This document shows positions 59,687 through 64,000 of a stretch of 64,000 nt of DNA, piece after piece. Within the stretch, counting starts at the first letter, position 1. Each line of letters starts with the position of its first letter. The DNA comes from Streptomyces lavendulae subsp. lavendulae (GTDB lineage Bacteria > Actinomycetota > Actinomycetes > Streptomycetales > Streptomycetaceae), in assembly GCF_002803845.1 (NCBI RefSeq), contig NZ_CP024985.1, positions 5,343,501-5,407,500 of the forward strand, written 5' to 3'. Under the pieces are notes generated by a model, which saw only the letters and a program-made list of their open reading frames with translations, did no database searches and had not been told where the DNA came from. Made by a program: the position numbers and the translations under genes.

Positions 59687-59741
59687 ATGATCGATCATTT
59701 TGGGTATCCGCCACCGGGGTGGAGGGGGCAGGATGAGCAGG

Positions 59742-59771
59742 TTGAAGGCACTCAGTGCCGTCAAATAGACC
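59742..59771 (+). promoter_or_regulatory. Putative citA promoter overlapped by a 23-bp palindrome
   Basis: TTGAAG (59742-59747), 18-bp spacer and TAGACC (59766-59771) form a vegetative-like promoter. TTGAAGGCAC-TCA-GTGCCGTCAA (59742-59764) is an inverted repeat with 9 of 10 pairs, covering the -35 and spacer, where a repressor would block RNA polymerase. A 12-bp palindrome ATGATCGATCAT lies at 59687-59698 just after recD2. Confidence 0.5.
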
Positions 59772-59869
59772 AAAGGCCGACCCCGAGTGCACTTTCCTGC
59801 GCCAAATGGGGGAAGGTAGAGGCAGTCAGGGCACCTCGAAGAAGAGGCACTACGTCGGTGAGGGATGAC

Positions 59870-61159
59870 GTGAGCGACAACTCTGTAGTACTCCGGTACG
59901 CGGACGGTGAATACACCTACCCGGTGGTCGAAAGCACTGTCGGTGACCAGGGCTTCGACATCTCGAAGCTGAGGGCCCAGACCGGGCTCGTCACGCTGGA
60001 CAGCGGCTACGGAAACACCGCCGCCTACAAGTCCGCGATTACCTACCTCGACGGCGAGCAGGGCATCCTGCGCTACCGCGGCTACCCGATCGAGCAGCTG
60101 GCGGAGCGCTCGACCTTCATCGAGGTCGCCTACCTGCTGATCAACGGTGAGCTGCCGACCGTCGACCAGCTCGCGTCGTTCCGCAACGAAATCACCCAGC
60201 ACACGCTGCTGCACGAGGACGTCAAGCGGTTCTACGACGGCTTCCCGCGCGACGCGCACCCGATGGCGATGCTGTCCTCCGTGGTCAGCGCGCTGTCGAC
60301 GTTCTACCAGGACAGCCACAACCCGTTCGACGAGAAGCAGCGCCACCTCTCGACGATCCGCCTGCTGGCCAAGCTCCCGACGATCGCCGCGTACGCGTAC
60401 AAGAAGTCGGTCGGCCACCCGGTGGTCTACCCGCGCAACGACCTCGGCTACGTCGAGAACTTCCTGCGCATGACCTTCTCCGTGCCGGCCCAGGAGTACG
60501 ACCTGGACCCGGTCGTGGTCTCGGCGCTCGACAAGCTGCTGATCCTGCACGCGGACCACGAGCAGAACTGCTCGACCTCCACCGTGCGCCTGGTCGGTTC
60601 CTCGCAGGCGAACATGTTCGCCTCGATCTCCGCCGGCATCTCCGCCCTGTGGGGCCCGCTGCACGGCGGCGCCAACCAGTCCGTCCTGGAGATGCTGGAA
60701 GGCATCAAGAACGACGGCGGCGACGTCGACGCCTTCATCCGCAAGGTGAAGAACAAGGAGGACGGCGTCCGCCTGATGGGCTTCGGGCACCGCGTCTACA
60801 AGAGCTTCGACCCCCGGGCGAAGATCATCAAGGCGGCGGCGCACGACGTCCTCTCGGCGCTCGGCAAGAGCGACGAGCTGCTGGACATCGCGCTCAAGCT
60901 GGAGGAGCACGCGCTCGCCGACGAGTACTTCGTCTCGCGCAACCTCTACCCGAACGTGGACTTCTACACCGGTCTGATCTACCGGGCCATGGGCTTCCCG
61001 ACCGAGATGTTCACCGTGCTCTTCGCGCTCGGCCGGCTCCCCGGCTGGATCGCCCAGTGGCACGAGATGATCAAGGAGCCCGGCTCCCGCATCGGCCGCC
61101 CGCGCCAGATCTACACCGGCGAGGTCCTGCGCGACTTCGTCCCCGTCGAGGCCCGCTGA
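59870..61159 (+). CDS. citA: Citrate synthase
   Basis: 429 aa, hexameric type II citrate synthase of the TCA cycle. Active-site motifs: LWGPLHGGANQSVLEMLEGI (His), RLMGFGHRVYKSFDPRAKII (His/Arg) and NVDFYTGLIYRAMGFP (Asp). The GTG at 59870 follows GTGAGGGATGAC; the protein starts SDNSVVLRYADGEYTYPVVE. The length equals the S. coelicolor enzyme. Ends at a double hairpin terminator. Confidence 0.98.
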   Translation: MSDNSVVLRYADGEYTYPVVESTVGDQGFDISKLRAQTGLVTLDSGYGNTAAYKSAITYLDGEQGILRYRGYPIEQLAERSTFIEVAYLLINGELPTVDQLASFRNEITQHTLLHEDVKRFYDGFPRDAHPMAMLSSVVSALSTFYQDSHNPFDEKQRHLSTIRLLAKLPTIAAYAYKKSVGHPVVYPRNDLGYVENFLRMTFSVPAQEYDLDPVVVSALDKLLILHADHEQNCSTSTVRLVGSSQANMFASISAGISALWGPLHGGANQSVLEMLEGIKNDGGDVDAFIRKVKNKEDGVRLMGFGHRVYKSFDPRAKIIKAAAHDVLSALGKSDELLDIALKLEEHALADEYFVSRNLYPNVDFYTGLIYRAMGFPTEMFTVLFALGRLPGWIAQWHEMIKEPGSRIGRPRQIYTGEVLRDFVPVEAR

Positions 61160-61188
61160 CCGCGAGCCCGCGCGGCCTGAGCGTACGA

Positions 61189-61237
61189 AAAGCGCCCCGC
61201 CGTCGATCCCCCCACGGGTCGACGGTCGGGGCGCTTT
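61189..61237 (+). terminator. citA terminator, first hairpin
   Basis: An 18-bp stem with a single-base bulge: AAAGCGCCCCG then CCGTCGA at 61189-61206 pairs with TCGACGG-t-CGGGGCGCTTT at 61219-61237; followed by CCTTTTCC. Confidence 0.85.
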
Positions 61238-61243
61238 CCTTTT

Positions 61244-61282
61244 CCCCGGCAGCGGATTCCCCCCACGGGATCCGCGCCGGGG
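61244..61282 (+). terminator. citA terminator, second hairpin in tandem
   Basis: CCCCGGC-a-GCGGAT (61244-61257) pairs with ATCCGC and GCCGGGG (61270-61282). It starts 7 bp after the first hairpin, giving a tandem terminator. 61283-61516 holds nothing else I can support. Confidence 0.65.
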
Positions 61283-61516
61283 CGTCGGTGTGTGCCGGGA
61301 CCCGTTCGGGTCGGGAGGGCCGCTCAAAGCTTCCCGAGGGCACGCGTCCCGGCCGGCAGATGCCCAGGACGTCCCCCAAGACCTCCGTGAAACGTCCCCC
61401 AAGACGTTTCTGGCATCGCCCTATTAGACCCGTGTCGACCCCGGATGGTTACGTTGCGATCACTGTGATCTGCGTCTCCAGTGAAGGAAGTGTGGAGGGC
61501 CGGGGGAGGAGGGGCA

Positions 61517-63787
61517 CTAGCGGAAGGACCGCAGCCGCAGGCTGTTGGTGACCACGAAGACCGAGGAGAAGGCCATCGCGGCCCCCGCGATCATCGGGCT
61601 GAGCAGCCCGGCGGCCGCCAGCGGCAGCGCCGCCAGGTTGTAACCGAAGGCCCAGAAGAGGTTGCCCTTGATGGTGGAGAGGGTGCGGCGGGAGAGCCGG
61701 ATCGCGTCCGCCGCCACCCGCAGGTCGCCCCGTACGAGGGTCAGGTCCCCGGCCTCGATGGCCGCGTCGGTGCCGGTGCCCATGGCCAGGCCCAGGTCCG
61801 CCTGGGCCAGCGCGGCCGCGTCGTTGACCCCGTCGCCCACCATGGCGACCGTACGGCCCTCGGACTGGAGGCGGCGGATCACGTCCACCTTGTCCTGGGG
61901 GAGCACCTCTGCGATGACCTCGTCGATGCCCACCTCGCGGGCCACCGTCTCGGCCACGGCCCGGTTGTCGCCGGTCAGCAGGACCGGCGTCAGCCCCAGG
62001 GCGCGCAGCCGGGTCACGGCCTCGGCGCTGGTCCCCTTGACCGCGTCGGCCACGCTCAGCAGCCCGCGGGCCGTTCCGTCCCAGGCCACCAGCACGGCCG
62101 TGGCTCCGGCGGCCTCGGCGGCCTCCTTGGCTTCGGCGAGCGCGGCGGGCAGCGCCACCGACCGGTCGGCCAGCAGCCGTTCGCGCCCCACGAGGACGGC
62201 GTGTCCCTCGACGGTGCCCTCGACGCCGAGCCCGCCGTGGTTGCGGAAGCCCTCGGGGACCGGCAGCCCGCCGGTGGCGTCCGCGGCCGCCGCGGCGACG
62301 GCCCGCGCGATCGGATGCTCGGAGAAGTGCTCCAGGGCCCCGGCCAGGCGCAGCAGTTCGCCGGGGTCGACCCCCTCGGCGGGGAGGGCGGCCGACAGGG
62401 TCATCCGGCCGGTGGTGACCGTCCCGGTCTTGTCCAGGACGACGGTGTCCACCCGGCGGGTCGACTCCAGCACCTCGGGTCCCTTGATCAGGATGCCGAG
62501 CTGGGCGCCCCGCCCGGTGCCGACCATCAGCGCGGTGGGCGTGGCCAGCCCCAGGGCGCACGGGCAGGCGATGATCAGGACGGACACGGCGGCGGTGAAG
62601 GCGGCGGTGGCGTCGTCGGTGATGAGCAGCCAGGCGACCCAGGTGCCGAGGGCGAGGAGCAGGACGACGGGGACGAACACGCCGGCCACGCGGTCGGCGA
62701 GCCGCTGCACCGCGGCCTTGCCGTTCTGCGCGTCCTCGACCATCTTGGCCATCCGGGCGAGCTGGGTGTCGGCCCCGATCCGGGTGGCCTCGACGACGAG
62801 CCGGCCGGAGGCGTTGACCGTGGCGCCGGTCACGGCGTCCCCGACGGCCACCTCGACCGGGACGGATTCCCCCGTGAGCATCGAGGCGTCCACGGCGGAG
62901 GAGCCCTCGACGACGGTGCCGTCGGTGGCGATCTTCTCGCCGGGGCGGACGACGAACCGGTCGCCGACCGCGAGCGCGGCGACCGGGATGCGGACCTCCC
63001 GGCCCGCACGCAGCACCACCACGTCCTTGGCGCCCAGTTCCAGCAGGGCCCGCAGGGCGGCCCCGGCCTTCCGCTTGGAGCGGGCCTCCAGGTAGCGGCC
63101 GAGCAGGATGAAGGTGACGACTCCGGCCGCGACCTCCAGGTAGATGGCTGAGGAGCCGTCGGAGCGCGAGACGCCCACGTCGAAGCCGTGCCGCATGCCG
63201 GGCATGCCCGCGTGCCCGAAGAACAGGGCCCACAGCGACCAGGCGAAGGCGGAGAGGGTGCCGATGGAGACCAGGGTGTCCATGGTGGCCGCGCCGTGCC
63301 GCAGGTTCGTCCAGGCGGCCTTGTGGAAGGGGAAGCCGCCCCAGACGACCACGGGTGCGGCCAGGGTCAGCGAGAGCCACTGCCAGTTGTCGAACTGGAG
63401 GGCCGGGACCATCGCGAGCACGACGACGGGCACGGCGAGGACGGCGGACACCAGCAGCCGCTGCCGCAGCGCGGCCGGCTCGGGGTCGCGCCCGGCGGGC
63501 GCTTCCGCTTCCCGTTCCGGTCCGGCCCCGTCGGCCGCCGCAGGGGGCGGGGGCGCGGGCTCCTCGGCGGTGTACCCGGTCCTGACGACGGTCGCGATCA
63601 GGTCGGCGACCCGCACGTCCCCCGTGCAGGAGACGTGGGCCTTCTCGGTGGCGTAGTTCACCGTGGCCTCGACGCCGTCCATCCGGTTGAGCTTCTTCTC
63701 GATCCGGGCGGCGCAGGAGGCGCAGGTCATCCCGCCGATCGTGAGCTCGACCGCCGTTATGGGCCCGTCGTGCACTGTGCTGGTCAT
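61517..63787 (-). CDS. copA: Copper-exporting P1B-type ATPase CopA
   Basis: 756 aa. N-terminal HMA domain with MTCASCAARIEKK (CxxC), eight predicted TM helices, the Cu(I) site CPC (VLIIACPCALGLATPTALMV), phosphorylation DKTGT (VVLDKTGTVTTGRMTLS), HP motif (ALEHFSEHPIARAV) and hinge GDGVNDAAALAQADLGLA. Exports Cu(I) from the cytosol. ATG 63787; the upstream gene is a copZ-like metallochaperone, so a copZ-copA copper-resistance unit is likely. Confidence 0.96.
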   Translation of the reverse strand: MTSTVHDGPITAVELTIGGMTCASCAARIEKKLNRMDGVEATVNYATEKAHVSCTGDVRVADLIATVVRTGYTAEEPAPPPPAAADGAGPEREAEAPAGRDPEPAALRQRLLVSAVLAVPVVVLAMVPALQFDNWQWLSLTLAAPVVVWGGFPFHKAAWTNLRHGAATMDTLVSIGTLSAFAWSLWALFFGHAGMPGMRHGFDVGVSRSDGSSAIYLEVAAGVVTFILLGRYLEARSKRKAGAALRALLELGAKDVVVLRAGREVRIPVAALAVGDRFVVRPGEKIATDGTVVEGSSAVDASMLTGESVPVEVAVGDAVTGATVNASGRLVVEATRIGADTQLARMAKMVEDAQNGKAAVQRLADRVAGVFVPVVLLLALGTWVAWLLITDDATAAFTAAVSVLIIACPCALGLATPTALMVGTGRGAQLGILIKGPEVLESTRRVDTVVLDKTGTVTTGRMTLSAALPAEGVDPGELLRLAGALEHFSEHPIARAVAAAAADATGGLPVPEGFRNHGGLGVEGTVEGHAVLVGRERLLADRSVALPAALAEAKEAAEAAGATAVLVAWDGTARGLLSVADAVKGTSAEAVTRLRALGLTPVLLTGDNRAVAETVAREVGIDEVIAEVLPQDKVDVIRRLQSEGRTVAMVGDGVNDAAALAQADLGLAMGTGTDAAIEAGDLTLVRGDLRVAADAIRLSRRTLSTIKGNLFWAFGYNLAALPLAAAGLLSPMIAGAAMAFSSVFVVTNSLRLRSFR

Positions 63788-63881
63788 GTTTCCGGCTCCA
63801 GGGGGAGGGCCGGCCCGTACGGGACCAGTATGAGCTGGCCGGTACGGACCGGCTGGGTGCTGCGGGCGGGCGGGGTCCGGC

Positions 63882-64000
63882 TCAGACCCGGCCGGCGAGC
63901 TCGTAGCCGGCCTCGTCCACGGCGGCGCGGACGTCCTCCTCGGCGAGCGGGGCGGCGGAGACCACGGTGACCTCACCGGTGGCGGCGGCGGCCTTGACCG
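63882..64000 (-). CDS. copZ: CopZ-like copper chaperone (5' end beyond window)
   Basis: Only the C-terminal 38 residues are seen: VKAAAATGEVTVVSAAPLAE, then EDVRAAVDEAGYELAGRV. This is the end of a heavy-metal-associated (HMA) ferredoxin-like domain (beta-strand VTVVS, helix with EDVRAAVDEAGYEL). The CxxC would be outside the window. It lies directly upstream of copA (gap 63788-63881, with a small GCCGGT/ACCGGC inverted repeat at 63838-63853). Gene symbol inferred from context. Confidence 0.75.
   Translation of the reverse strand, partial: VKAAAATGEVTVVSAAPLAEEDVRAAVDEAGYELAGRV

Noticed and set aside
57164..61402. 1412-codon minus-strand frame across recD2 and citA
   Set aside because: It spans two well-defined plus-strand genes and their intergenic region and is composed of Gly/Val/Asp-rich shadow sequence.
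63788..63881. CsoR operator between copZ and copA
   Set aside because: Only a weak GCCGGT/ACCGGC inverted repeat is present and it does not match the CsoR consensus that I know. The copZ promoter lies outside the window.

Overview
This window reads as Streptomyces chromosome, or a very close relative. It is extremely GC-rich, most codons end in G or C, and GTG starts are common. It carries ornA next to adpA, the desferrioxamine genes desEF and desABCD with two DmdR/IdeR-type iron boxes, citA, and a leucine-catabolic acyl-CoA carboxylase set. From about 9.9 kb to 61 kb the gene set and order match, as far as I recall, the S. coelicolor stretch from ornA/adpA to citA. Nearly all of the window is ordinary core chromosome. 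I see no insertion sequence, phage or CRISPR array.

Layout. 0-9.8 kb is regulatory and housekeeping: a truncated XRE/TPR regulator with a divergent small gene; a spermidine-synthase-like protein; a membrane-anchored secreted protein; an OmpR-type two-component pair joined by an unusual 14-bp tandem repeat; an F420:NADPH-oxidoreductase-like protein; a MarR regulator divergent from an NmrA-like protein; and a LacI regulator that runs into tRNA-His. 9.9-14.2 kb holds ornA, adpA (without a TTA codon), a small membrane protein, a universal stress protein and an acetate-transporter-family protein. 14.3-22.2 kb holds glmS, a DUF4429-type protein, the hexosaminidase hexA, and two accessory-looking genes: an Imm35/YrhB plus papain-fold deamidase fusion, and a secreted CAP protein with seven near-identical 49-residue repeats.

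22.3-29.7 kb is the siderophore island. desABCD is translationally overlapped throughout and transcribed leftward from one iron box. desE and desF lie behind a second iron box. 29.7-36.2 kb is leucine/isovalerate catabolism (acdH, hmgL and the biotin-carboxylase and carboxyltransferase subunits), divergent from a TetR regulator over two matched palindromes. 36.2-45.5 kb holds a phosphatase-like protein, a CDF transporter, a TesB thioesterase, a second acyl-CoA dehydrogenase, a FUSC-like membrane protein, a PucR regulator, and a divergent agmatinase with a ThDP enzyme.

45.7-57.2 kb holds a fused double ABC exporter, an EF-hand protein, a small secreted Cys-rich protein, an S37 aminopeptidase, a GH3 hydrolase, a LysR/EamA pair, a GNAT and a DUF937 protein. 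57.4-64 kb holds recD2, citA with a palindrome inside its likely promoter, a tandem terminator, copA, and the 3' end of copZ.

Most distinctive: a ladder of four overlapping five-codon minicistrons linking a response regulator to its kinase; the immunity-plus-toxin-fold fusion beside the CAP-propeller protein between hexA and the des genes; and an adpA that appears freed from bldA control. Many short tandem duplications (unit lengths 8, 10, 14, 16, 32 and 147 bp) sit at gene junctions or starts.
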